Part shown: piece by piece, positions 36,475 through 43,610 of the stretch
Layout of the letters: the number at the start of each line of letters is the position of its first letter
How positions within the stretch are numbered: position 1 is the first letter of the stretch
Origin: Treponema sp. UBA3862
GTDB lineage: Bacteria > Spirochaetota > Spirochaetia > Treponematales > Treponemataceae
Assembly (NCBI GenBank): GCA_002392405.1
Contig: DGGY01000020.1
Location: 1-44,268, forward strand
Direction of reading: 5' to 3'
DNA length: 44,268 nucleotides
Notes under the pieces: model-generated
What the model was told of the DNA's origin: nothing
The model's input: only the letters and a program-made list of their open reading frames with translations
Databases searched by the model: none
Position numbers and translations under genes: made by a program

Positions 36475-36613
36475 AAAAAAAATGTGTAGTCCAGAAGGGT
36501 TCGGCACGAAATCCATTTTGCGCGTGCGACCGAACGAAGTGAGGGAGTCAGATACCTAAGTCGCGCAACCATGGATTTCTGTGACGGTTCCTGGCGGGCG
36601 TAACATTTTTTTT
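36475..36613. repeat. 139-bp MITE-like palindrome upstream of purU
   Basis: Perfect 11-bp inverted ends AAAAAAAATGT (36475-36485) and ACATTTTTTTT (36603-36613). Inside, long imperfect arms continue: AAATCCAT (36509-36516) pairs with ATGGATTT (36571-36578) and TTGCGCG with CGCGCAA, around a central CGAACGAAGTGAGGGAGTC. The whole can fold as one hairpin of roughly 50-60 nt arms. It ends 3 bp before the purU -35 box. No real gene was seen in 36321-36474 either, which is AT-rich and otherwise featureless. Confidence 0.75.
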
Positions 36614-36616
36614 CAT

Positions 36617-36645
36617 TTGAACACAACATTATTTTTCGTTATTAT
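36617..36645 (+). promoter_or_regulatory. Promoter of purU
   Basis: TTGAAC (36617-36622) and TATTAT (36640-36645) with 17-bp spacing. Nine nt separate the -10 from the ATG at 36655 and no Shine-Dalgarno is present, so the mRNA is probably leaderless or has a leader of 1-3 nt. Confidence 0.55.
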
Positions 36646-36654
36646 TTTCTTATT

Positions 36655-37521
36655 ATGACAAGTATTTACACCCTTACCGCTACCTGCCCGGACCAGAGCG
36701 GACTTATTTCTTCAATCACAAACTGTATCGCACAGAACAACGGAAACATTTTAAACCTTGCCCAGCACACTTCAACTGACTTAGGGATGTTCTTCTGCCG
36801 CATTCAGTTTGCAGCCCCTTCAACAGAAGAAGCCGGAAAAATCTTCAGCCCGGCCGCCTTTACCGCAGAATTTTCTGAACTCGCCGGCAAATACGATATG
36901 ACCTGGAAACTTTACGACAAGGCAGTAAAACTCCGCATGGCTGTTCTCGTTTCAAAAACAAGCCACTGTCTCTACGAAATTTTACTTAAATTAAATGACG
37001 GTCAGCTCGACTGTGAAATACCTGTCATCATTTCAAATCACCCGGATCTCTGCTCAGTTGCAACTGAGTTCCATATTCCATATTTCCAGATTGATACTGC
37101 AAAAGGCAAAGAAGCCTGCGAAAAAGACATTCAGTCAATTCTCGATGAATACAAAATTGACGTAGTCTGTATGGCACGCTACATGCAGATTTTAACTCCG
37201 GAGTTCACACGCCGCTGGGAAAACAAAGTCATCAACATTCACCACGGATTCCTGCCTGCATTTAAAGGCGCCCGTCCCTATGAGCAGGCCTGGAAAAAAG
37301 GCGTAAAACTCATCGGTGCCACAGCCCACTTTGCAAACGAAGACCTCGACCAGGGGCCGATTATTTTCCAGGATGTTGTACGCGTAAAAGATACAAACTC
37401 AATCCACGAATTTGTTGAAATCGGAAAAGATGTAGAGCGCCGTGTTTTAGTTGAAGGCCTCAAGCGCTATTTCAACCACAACGTTTTCATCCACGACGGA
37501 AGAACCTTTATTATTGAGTAA
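36655..37521 (+). CDS. purU: Formyltetrahydrofolate deformylase
   Basis: This encodes 288 residues. An N-terminal ACT domain (LTATCPDQSGLISSITNCIA, about 5-85) is followed by a formyltransferase-fold domain with INIHHGFLPAFKGARPYEQA (catalytic His-containing motif), KLIGATAHF and DLDQGPIIFQD. The enzyme hydrolyses 10-formyl-tetrahydrofolate to formate and tetrahydrofolate, balancing one-carbon pools and supplying formate for purine synthesis. The ACT domain suggests glycine/methionine-type control. It converges on the next gene, with a 24-bp gap and no obvious terminator. Confidence 0.96.
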   Translation: MTSIYTLTATCPDQSGLISSITNCIAQNNGNILNLAQHTSTDLGMFFCRIQFAAPSTEEAGKIFSPAAFTAEFSELAGKYDMTWKLYDKAVKLRMAVLVSKTSHCLYEILLKLNDGQLDCEIPVIISNHPDLCSVATEFHIPYFQIDTAKGKEACEKDIQSILDEYKIDVVCMARYMQILTPEFTRRWENKVINIHHGFLPAFKGARPYEQAWKKGVKLIGATAHFANEDLDQGPIIFQDVVRVKDTNSIHEFVEIGKDVERRVLVEGLKRYFNHNVFIHDGRTFIIE

Positions 37522-37545
37522 TTAAATCAGGCAAAACATCCTGTG

Positions 37546-38523
37546 CTAAAACCTGTGTTCCCACTGCACTGCAATACGCATTAAATACCATTCACGGCCG
37601 GTGTAATGCAGCTGAGTTTCCTTTGAATAATCAAAGTGATCTTCTTTAAATGCGCGTCTCGCCTGAAACTCAGCAAGAAGTGTTATATTGTCTTTTTCAG
37701 TAACCTTTGCCTGTGTAAACGGGGCAATACTTACAGTCATATAGCTTCCGTTAAAGTTTTCTTTACGGCCTGCTTCTCCGTAATCATCTGCGTTGTAGTG
37801 TCCCCAGAACTCACTCATAACGCCCGCACGGTAAAATCTGCACGGCATTTTATATGCAAGAACAGCCATAAAATCATATAACCAGCCGGAAGCAAAGTTA
37901 TCAGTGCCGCTCCACTTTCCTGCCTCGCCTTTTTTTAAGCCGGTCATTTTTTTATATGCAGCATTATAAGATGCAAGTAACTGTACATGATTCCAGTCCC
38001 CGGGAAATACTTCTCCCGTATCAAACTGGAATAAGGCTTCGCCGTAAAAATCATAATAAAAGTTTTTAAATGTAGTTAAATCTTCATATTTTCCGGTATT
38101 TACATTTACCTTTCTCAAGCCGCCGAACTGATGGTCAATATGCCAGCCCGTCCCGATTGAAGCACCCGCAGAAAAAACTAAAAACGGCACAGGAGTAAAA
38201 GAAGCCTGCACAACCTGGCGGCAGTTTATCGGTGTCAGCTCCTCTACAGCCTTTAAAACAACATTTGAGTCCTTTAACAGGGCATTTCCGCCGAGCGGGG
38301 TTAAAAGTTTGTATTCAATATTGAAGCGGAATCTTGCTTCAATCATTTCATAAGGAGAAACTAAATGCGAAAAATGAGTTGCACCCGGTCTGCGTTCTGC
38401 TTCAGGGTCTAAGGCAAAATCCAGGCATGAACTGAAGGAAAGGGGGGTATTTTCCTCTGCCGTTATAAATGCTGCCGACAGACAAAATATCCCCGCAATA
38501 AAAAAAACTGATAAACGCTTCAT
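37546..38523 (-). CDS. Putative outer-membrane beta-barrel protein
   Basis: This encodes 325 residues. MKRLSVFFIAGIFCLSAAFITA is a signal peptide without lipobox. The rest alternates aromatic and polar residues in strand-like stretches (YDFYGEALFQFDTG, NGSYMTVSIAPFT) and ends MRIAVQWEHRF, with the terminal Phe typical of outer-membrane barrels. I cannot name the family; treponemes carry many such proteins. No strong Shine-Dalgarno is seen (ACGGAA at a long distance). It is downstream of a terminator, so it is transcribed on its own. Confidence 0.7.
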   Translation of the reverse strand: MKRLSVFFIAGIFCLSAAFITAEENTPLSFSSCLDFALDPEAERRPGATHFSHLVSPYEMIEARFRFNIEYKLLTPLGGNALLKDSNVVLKAVEELTPINCRQVVQASFTPVPFLVFSAGASIGTGWHIDHQFGGLRKVNVNTGKYEDLTTFKNFYYDFYGEALFQFDTGEVFPGDWNHVQLLASYNAAYKKMTGLKKGEAGKWSGTDNFASGWLYDFMAVLAYKMPCRFYRAGVMSEFWGHYNADDYGEAGRKENFNGSYMTVSIAPFTQAKVTEKDNITLLAEFQARRAFKEDHFDYSKETQLHYTGREWYLMRIAVQWEHRF

Positions 38524-38659
38524 TTTTAAAAAAATTCCGTATTTTTTATTGATTGTAAAAATTAACAGTTACGGGCAATCTCTAATAATTGCAATTTTTA
38601 GAGATTCCGTTAAAGATAATTTTAATTCTACAGTTTTTCTTTATCTTATTCCACACAGT

Positions 38660-38700
38660 AAAAAAATCCCGGCACAGTCAGAAAACAACCGCCGCCGGGA
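38660..38700 (-). terminator. Terminator of the FN3-like lipoprotein operon
   Basis: TCCCGGC (38667-38673) and GCCGGGA (38694-38700) pair over 7 bp around a 20-nt loop; on the minus strand seven T follow (plus 38660-38666). The rest of 38524-38786 is AT-rich with nothing further recognisable besides a TACAAT-like box for the next gene. Confidence 0.8.
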
Positions 38701-38786
38701 CTTTAATAGTTTTTATCCAGACTATTTCCTGAACTAGATTTTTACATCTTAATCAGATAAAGTCCATTCAGGATCAATATGCAGGA

Positions 38787-40901
38787 TTATTTAAGGTTAA
38801 CGTAGTATACAATACTTACAGGCTTGTTATCCGCATTCTTAGCAGTAATGTGGAATTCCATAACCTGAGTATCGTATGAAGAAGAATTAATTGTACATAC
38901 GCCGTCTTCATCAGCATCGTACTTAGTGCTTCCGTACTGACCGTTGAATGTAATTACTTCACATGCAATGTCAGTGTAAGAGCGTGTTGCAGCAGCAGGT
39001 TCAAGCTTAACCTTAATTACTGCAGCAGTTGCAGTATCACTATCATCTGCGGCAAGCCACTTAATAATATCAAGAGTTGAATTTGCCACTTTGTTAGTGA
39101 ATGTCTGAGCAGCAGTAGGATCTGTAGTTCCGTCGCTGTAAGAGATTGTTACATCAGCCTTATCAATATCTTCGTACTTAGTAAGGTTAACGTCAGCACC
39201 GATTGTATCACCGAATGAAGCAGTTACAATCATGTTCTTGTAAGAATATGTAGTTACAGTTGTAGCTGTTGAATTTTCTACCCATGCAGCCCATTTTGTA
39301 GCACCCTTAGTAAGATAAGGCTTACCTGAGGTAGCTGTAGTCAGCGGAGTCAAAAGTGCAGGATCATTATCTGTCTTATACCATGTCTGGTAATTGATAT
39401 ATGTATTTGTGTAATCTGGATCACTAGCATTCTGAGAGCCATCAAGCCAGAGTGAGCCACCGTTAAGATTATATGTAATTCTTAAGCGGCTTAATCTCTT
39501 GGTTCCATTGTCAGTATCTGCATCTGCTACAGTTGTTCCGTCCGGTACAGCAAGAGAAGCGGCCGGTTTAGTACGTGAAGTCCATTCAGACTGCCCTACA
39601 TAGTTAGCAGCACGGATTCTTACATCATAAAGATGTCCGAGCGGAAGTTTAAGTGTACAGCTTGTACTTGTAGACATTACGTTTCCGTCGTAGCGGATTT
39701 CAGCACCTGCAAAGTCTTCGTCAACTGTATCATTTACAGCTGTAAGACCATAAACCTTTGCAGAATCTGTTACTGCTTCAACAGCTGTGCCGTCTGTACT
39801 GAGCTGATATTCAGTAAGTTCAATTTCATAACATGTCTGATATGAAGAAGCATCCCATACAAGTTTAGCATTATAATATCCGCCGTCTACGTCTTCACTG
39901 CCATCTACATAGTATGCGTAGAGTTTTGCAGGAGCACTAGGAATAGAACTGATACCGCTGAGGGTTCCAAGTTCCTTATCCACATGAACGCCAGGGTCTA
40001 CAACAAGACTATCCTGGAATGCGCCGACAATTTTCCTTGTGCTGTCATCAATTGTGCCGTTATATGCAAGGAATCTTACAAGATAAGCACCGGCATTTAC
40101 TGTTACTTTTGTTCCTGATCCAGCATTTTCTGCAATGCCGAATTCAAAAGAAACCGGATCATCTTCATTAGAAATCTGTGCTGCAGTTAAATCAACTTCT
40201 TTGAATGCATTAGAAGCAGCAGGAGAAGCAGAACCTAAAGTATAAGTAGTAATTTTTTCAAGAGTATAGGCATTATAGATACCGATTTCATAACTTTTTA
40301 CAATACCATTGTGGTAAAAATAACCGGTCATATGAACGGTACCCGGAGTAGTAAGGTTCTTTGTAGATACATTGAATGTTGCAGTTGTACTTCCGTTCTT
40401 TAAATCTACAGATGTAATACCGCGGAGAACAGGCTGGTCATGGCTCTTTTCAGTGCCGTAAGCCTTGTAAGCAGTAAGAGTCAGCTGCCATACGTTTGCT
40501 GTCAATGTAACGTCCTTCTGAACTTCATCAACAACTTCCTTAAGGACAGCGTTGTATCCGCTTACTCCGCCAGTTTTATTGGCAAGAACAACAACCTTGT
40601 CATCAAATGTTTCACCGTTTGGTGCTACACCGGAAAGAATCCAGGTAATACCGTTTTCATCATTTGAATTAAGGTTGTAAGGGTTACCTGTGTAGATGGC
40701 ACGTCCAACACCGTTCTGTGCATCTTCAATCATCTGAGCATAGTTTGACGGGATGTTGTTAGCTTCAATGGCTAAGGTATTTGTACCTGTACCGCCGCTC
40801 ACATTTCCGCCTGTAATCAGTGCGTTTGCACAGCCTGCAAAAACAAGAGCTGTAAATGCAAGTGTCAAAAGAGCAAGTCCCTTAAACATTTTTTTGGTCA
40901 T
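38787..40901 (-). CDS. Lipoprotein with FN3-like region
   Basis: This encodes 704 residues. MTKKMFKGLALLTLAFTALVFAGC has a clean lipobox (FAGC), preceded by a strong AAGGAGG. The central part (about 320-460) has a fibronectin type III look: PAKLYAYYVDGS, NAKLVWDASSYQTCYEIEL, and YDVRIRAANYVGQSEWTSRT with the conserved Trp and Tyr pattern. The C-terminal ~100 residues are another beta-rich module. Likely an envelope-displayed structural or binding protein; the substrate is unknown. It is third in a cluster with the WD40-like barrel protein and a small lipoprotein. Confidence 0.8.
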   Translation of the reverse strand: MTKKMFKGLALLTLAFTALVFAGCANALITGGNVSGGTGTNTLAIEANNIPSNYAQMIEDAQNGVGRAIYTGNPYNLNSNDENGITWILSGVAPNGETFDDKVVVLANKTGGVSGYNAVLKEVVDEVQKDVTLTANVWQLTLTAYKAYGTEKSHDQPVLRGITSVDLKNGSTTATFNVSTKNLTTPGTVHMTGYFYHNGIVKSYEIGIYNAYTLEKITTYTLGSASPAASNAFKEVDLTAAQISNEDDPVSFEFGIAENAGSGTKVTVNAGAYLVRFLAYNGTIDDSTRKIVGAFQDSLVVDPGVHVDKELGTLSGISSIPSAPAKLYAYYVDGSEDVDGGYYNAKLVWDASSYQTCYEIELTEYQLSTDGTAVEAVTDSAKVYGLTAVNDTVDEDFAGAEIRYDGNVMSTSTSCTLKLPLGHLYDVRIRAANYVGQSEWTSRTKPAASLAVPDGTTVADADTDNGTKRLSRLRITYNLNGGSLWLDGSQNASDPDYTNTYINYQTWYKTDNDPALLTPLTTATSGKPYLTKGATKWAAWVENSTATTVTTYSYKNMIVTASFGDTIGADVNLTKYEDIDKADVTISYSDGTTDPTAAQTFTNKVANSTLDIIKWLAADDSDTATAAVIKVKLEPAAATRSYTDIACEVITFNGQYGSTKYDADEDGVCTINSSSYDTQVMEFHITAKNADNKPVSIVYYVNLK

Positions 40902-40935
40902 AAGCTACCTCCTTGACCGTTTAATACGGGTATAT

Positions 40936-40951
40936 CTAAAACTTGTTTTAG
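40936..40951. promoter_or_regulatory. Operator-like palindrome before the FN3-like lipoprotein
   Basis: CTAAAACttGTTTTAG: 7-bp inverted repeat with a 2-bp centre, in the 68-bp gap between the small lipoprotein stop and the ATG at 40901. A second short repeat GTGCagcGCAC adjoins it (40951-40961). It may be a repressor site or an mRNA hairpin. Confidence 0.35.
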
Positions 40952-40969
40952 TGCAGCGCACTATCAGTT

Positions 40970-41410
40970 TTATTCCCTTTTTATAAAAACGACTGCGGTA
41001 TCCGTATAGGTCTCGCCGTCCTTTTTAACCTTGAGTGTAAGAAAGCACGCACTAGCCGTCACTTTTCCAGTCCTTAAATCAGGATACAAATCCAGTTCAG
41101 GAACATAGATACTTACTGACTGAGTTGCCATTGCGTACTGAAGCGTGCCTTTAAACTCCACCAGCTGCCAGAAATAACTGTCAGCATCGGCAACAGGAGC
41201 AGTAAGGCACAAAGTCTGCTCCGAAGAAATTTCATACATACTTTCAAGCATAAGCTCCTGGGTTGACTTATTGAGTACAAAATCAGCCTGGGCAGTTGCA
41301 ACTGAAGTAAAGTTTGAATCGTAAGTTCCAAGCACGTTCGCAGGATTAGAGCATGAGAAAAGAGCACAGGCACAAATGAGCGAAATTATAAAAATCACTT
41401 TACTTTTCAT
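40970..41410 (-). CDS. Small lipoprotein
   Basis: This encodes 146 residues. MKSKVIFIISLICACALFSC gives a signal peptide with lipobox ALFSC. The mature part has a single beta-rich domain (YFWQLVEFKGTLQYAMATQSVSIYVPELDLYPD). GAGGGG is the ribosome site. The start ATGA overlaps the stop of the WD40-like gene by 4 bp, so it is translationally coupled to it. No family recognised; possibly an accessory of that protein. Confidence 0.8.
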   Translation of the reverse strand: MKSKVIFIISLICACALFSCSNPANVLGTYDSNFTSVATAQADFVLNKSTQELMLESMYEISSEQTLCLTAPVADADSYFWQLVEFKGTLQYAMATQSVSIYVPELDLYPDLRTGKVTASACFLTLKVKKDGETYTDTAVVFIKRE

Positions 41411-43128
41411 GCGGCCCCCCTCTTACCAAAACGAATGCGTGCACTGATTCCCGCCTGCGGCATAAAGCCCCAGACTGAATCATATTCAAGTCCTATGTTT
41501 GCAGTTATGAACTTAACTGCAAGTCCTGTATTAAAGCGTGTAACAAACGAATACTGCAGGGCAGAGCGAGCTACACGAGGATTCATCAGGAAACTGACAC
41601 GCAGAGCCGGATCAAGTTCAACAAAAACACGGAGAATCGTATTGTCTACAAGCAGATTGATTCCAACCGGTGCATATAAATCAAACATAAAAAGATAAGG
41701 TGCTTCCAGATTCTGTGTTCCATCATAAGTTGAATAATGCGAAGGAAAATCATCAGAAGGCCAGCCCATCAAAAACCTTAAGCCCACCCCTTCATACAGC
41801 GGATTTGTCCACTTTGTAGTTCTCCAGGCAGCATCCAGCCCTGCAGTTGTTGTGTAATAAGTTTCTTCCTCGTTTAAAAAACCAATAACGGCCCCTAAAT
41901 CGACCGTGTGCAGAAAGTCAGCATCCTTCTTTTTCTTATTCTTTTCCGGAGGAACCTTGTCTTTTTCAACAAGCTCTCCGTTCACAATCTTCAGGTACGC
42001 CTTCCTGTATTCATTCCACTGTTCTTCAGTAATGCCTTCGCTAAAATGTTCCTGCCCTTCAAGAACAACATTTTCAGCATCAACAGTCAGAAGCTTAGGA
42101 GGCTTCTGCTCTTTTTCAAGCATTACTCCGTCAACTTCAAGCCTGTAAATTGAACCGTCCTTATGACCGACAAGAATGTATTTGCCTGAAGAACTTACTG
42201 CAAAACTTGTAATTTCTGTAACATTGTAAGAAGGAATATATTTTTTATATTCACCAGTCGGAATATCATAAAAACGAAGCCTGTCATCATCAGTAAGAAC
42301 AATAAGGGTCTGTCCGTCAGAATAGAGGGCTATATCTTTTATGGGTCTTACGGCATCAATGGTCTGAACGATTTTTCCGTCAAAAGTACGGACGGTCAGT
42401 GTGCTTGCATCTGCACAGGAAATAAGGAATGAGGAATCCTGGGTAAATAAAACAGGAACTTTTGTCGAACTGTAAAAATTAAGGTTTGAAACTATTTCTT
42501 CAGTTTCAACATTATGAACAATTAAAGTACCGTCATGAGCAGCACTTACAATATAGTTTTCATTTTCACTGAATTTAATTGAATAGCAGGACTGTGTATG
42601 TCCGACTAAAGAACGTTCTACAAGGGATTTTGTAAGGCGGAGTTTAAAATAAAGGGAAAGAGCTCCGCTTGAAGTTGCAACTGCAATCAGATTTGATTTT
42701 TTACTGATTCCGGCACAGACAATGCGGTCATTCTTTGAACCCACAGAAAGAGAATATTTAGGGGTCTGTGTAATTGAAATACCGTGTTCAAGCGCAAGAC
42801 TCACATCAGTACGGGCAAAATCCCAGATGCAGGCCTTACCGTCAGAAGAAAGGGCTAAAATCATGTCTTCGCCGCCCTCATGAGTAAATGAGAGGAGCAT
42901 TATGTTTCTAAAAGGAAGAGTATGAGTTATTTCTGAAGTGGCAAAATCACGGACAAAGATTATATTGTCTTCACCCAGAGCAAAACGCGTATCATCAGCG
43001 TTCCAGCCGAGAGTACCAGCCGGGAAAGGAATTTTTACAATAGGATCAGGATAATTCTGAGCCCTGAGCGAAAGAGAAAAACAGAATGTAAGCGCAAGCA
43101 GGATAGAAAATTTCTTCTTTTCGAACAT
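41407..43128 (-). CDS. WD40-like beta-propeller protein with C-terminal barrel-like domain
   Basis: This encodes 573 residues. MFEKKKFSILLALTFCFSLSLRAQ is a signal peptide. Residues about 30-340 are about seven WD40-type repeats (GKACIWDFARTD, YIVSAAHDGTLIVHNVETEE, YILVGHKDGSIYRLE). After a charged linker with KKKK (about 385-400) the last ~165 residues resemble an outer-membrane barrel: LGAVIGFL, GVGLRFLMGWP, YLFMFDLYAPVGINLLV, and ANIGLEYDSVWGFMPQAGIS, ending ARIRFGKRGAA. A periplasmic propeller tied to an outer-membrane anchor is the simplest reading. The last residues are not aromatic, which weakens the barrel call. Confidence 0.75.
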   Translation of the reverse strand: MFEKKKFSILLALTFCFSLSLRAQNYPDPIVKIPFPAGTLGWNADDTRFALGEDNIIFVRDFATSEITHTLPFRNIMLLSFTHEGGEDMILALSSDGKACIWDFARTDVSLALEHGISITQTPKYSLSVGSKNDRIVCAGISKKSNLIAVATSSGALSLYFKLRLTKSLVERSLVGHTQSCYSIKFSENENYIVSAAHDGTLIVHNVETEEIVSNLNFYSSTKVPVLFTQDSSFLISCADASTLTVRTFDGKIVQTIDAVRPIKDIALYSDGQTLIVLTDDDRLRFYDIPTGEYKKYIPSYNVTEITSFAVSSSGKYILVGHKDGSIYRLEVDGVMLEKEQKPPKLLTVDAENVVLEGQEHFSEGITEEQWNEYRKAYLKIVNGELVEKDKVPPEKNKKKKDADFLHTVDLGAVIGFLNEEETYYTTTAGLDAAWRTTKWTNPLYEGVGLRFLMGWPSDDFPSHYSTYDGTQNLEAPYLFMFDLYAPVGINLLVDNTILRVFVELDPALRVSFLMNPRVARSALQYSFVTRFNTGLAVKFITANIGLEYDSVWGFMPQAGISARIRFGKRGAA

Positions 43129-43221
43129 TAATTAATTCCATATCCCCTTCCACCCGTAAAACATAACACATTATCGGCAAAGTCCCCAAAAAAGCCTTAA
43201 ATAATCTTAAAAATAATTTGT

Positions 43222-43252
43222 TATATAAGAATGATTTAAGAAAATCAGTCAA
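43222..43252 (-). promoter_or_regulatory. Possible promoter of the WD40-like operon
   Basis: TTGACT (plus 43247-43252) and TATATA (43222-43227), spacing 19 bp, minus strand; leader about 85 nt. The spacing is long, so this is tentative. Confidence 0.35.
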
Positions 43253-43342
43253 AACAAGGTCAAAAATCTCAATTTTTTTATATATATTTCTCTAAAATAA
43301 ACTCAAAGCCTTCCCTTCAGGCAAATAAATCCGGTAGCCGGC

Positions 43343-43397
43343 AAAAAAAAAGCCCGGGCATCATCCGGCAGAATAAAATCCGCCGCACACCCGGGCT
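43343..43397 (-). terminator. Terminator of the aspS transcript
   Basis: AGCCCGGG (43351-43358) and CCCGGGCT (43390-43397) form a perfect 8-bp stem; on the minus strand it is followed by nine T (plus 43343-43351). It lies behind the duplicated aspS tail, which is therefore transcribed with aspS. Confidence 0.85.
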
Positions 43398-43421
43398 GTA
43401 AAGCAGTAAAACGCTTTTAAA

Positions 43422-43502
43422 TTATTTTTCAATTTCAGTGCAGACAATATGCAGGTCTTTAAGCTGCTGTTCATCAACTGCACTTGGACACTCATACGTC
43501 TG
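43422..43502 (-). pseudogene. Duplicated aspS 3' tail (remnant)
   Basis: In frame this reads QTYECPSAVDEQQLKDLHIV followed by CTEIEK and a TAA stop at 43422, a second version of the end of AspRS (the intact gene ends ECPSAVDEQQLKDLHINCYD then VEK). 44 bp (43447-43490) are identical to 43636-43679, while the last nine codons are diverged. There is no start codon or body, so it is a detached gene end. Confidence 0.7.
43447..43490. repeat. 44-bp direct repeat, copy A
   Basis: Identical to 43636-43679, same orientation, offset 189 bp. It is part of the detached aspS tail. Confidence 0.9.
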
Positions 43503-43593
43503 GTCAAGGCGCGCTCGCCTTCGCTCGCTTAAAGCCTTGACTCAGCCGTTTTGCGGTTGTTTGCCTTTATCATACAACCGCAATCCATCGGCT
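43503..43593. repeat. Structured GC-rich insert between the two aspS tails
   Basis: Two hairpins: GTCAAGGC (43503-43510) with GCCTTGAC (43534-43541) enclosing the core GCTCGCCTTCGCTCGC, and AGCCG/CGGCT (43544-43548, 43589-43593) enclosing TTGCGGTTG/CAACCGCAA (43551-43559, 43575-43583). The core resembles that of the other palindromic repeats in this window. No gene is seen in it. Confidence 0.65.
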
Positions 43594-43610
43594 CAACGCC
43601 GCTTCACCTA

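Noticed and set aside
36393..36629. 78-codon minus-strand frame before purU
   Set aside because: It runs through the 139-bp palindrome and its poly-A/T ends; no ribosome site or protein-like composition.
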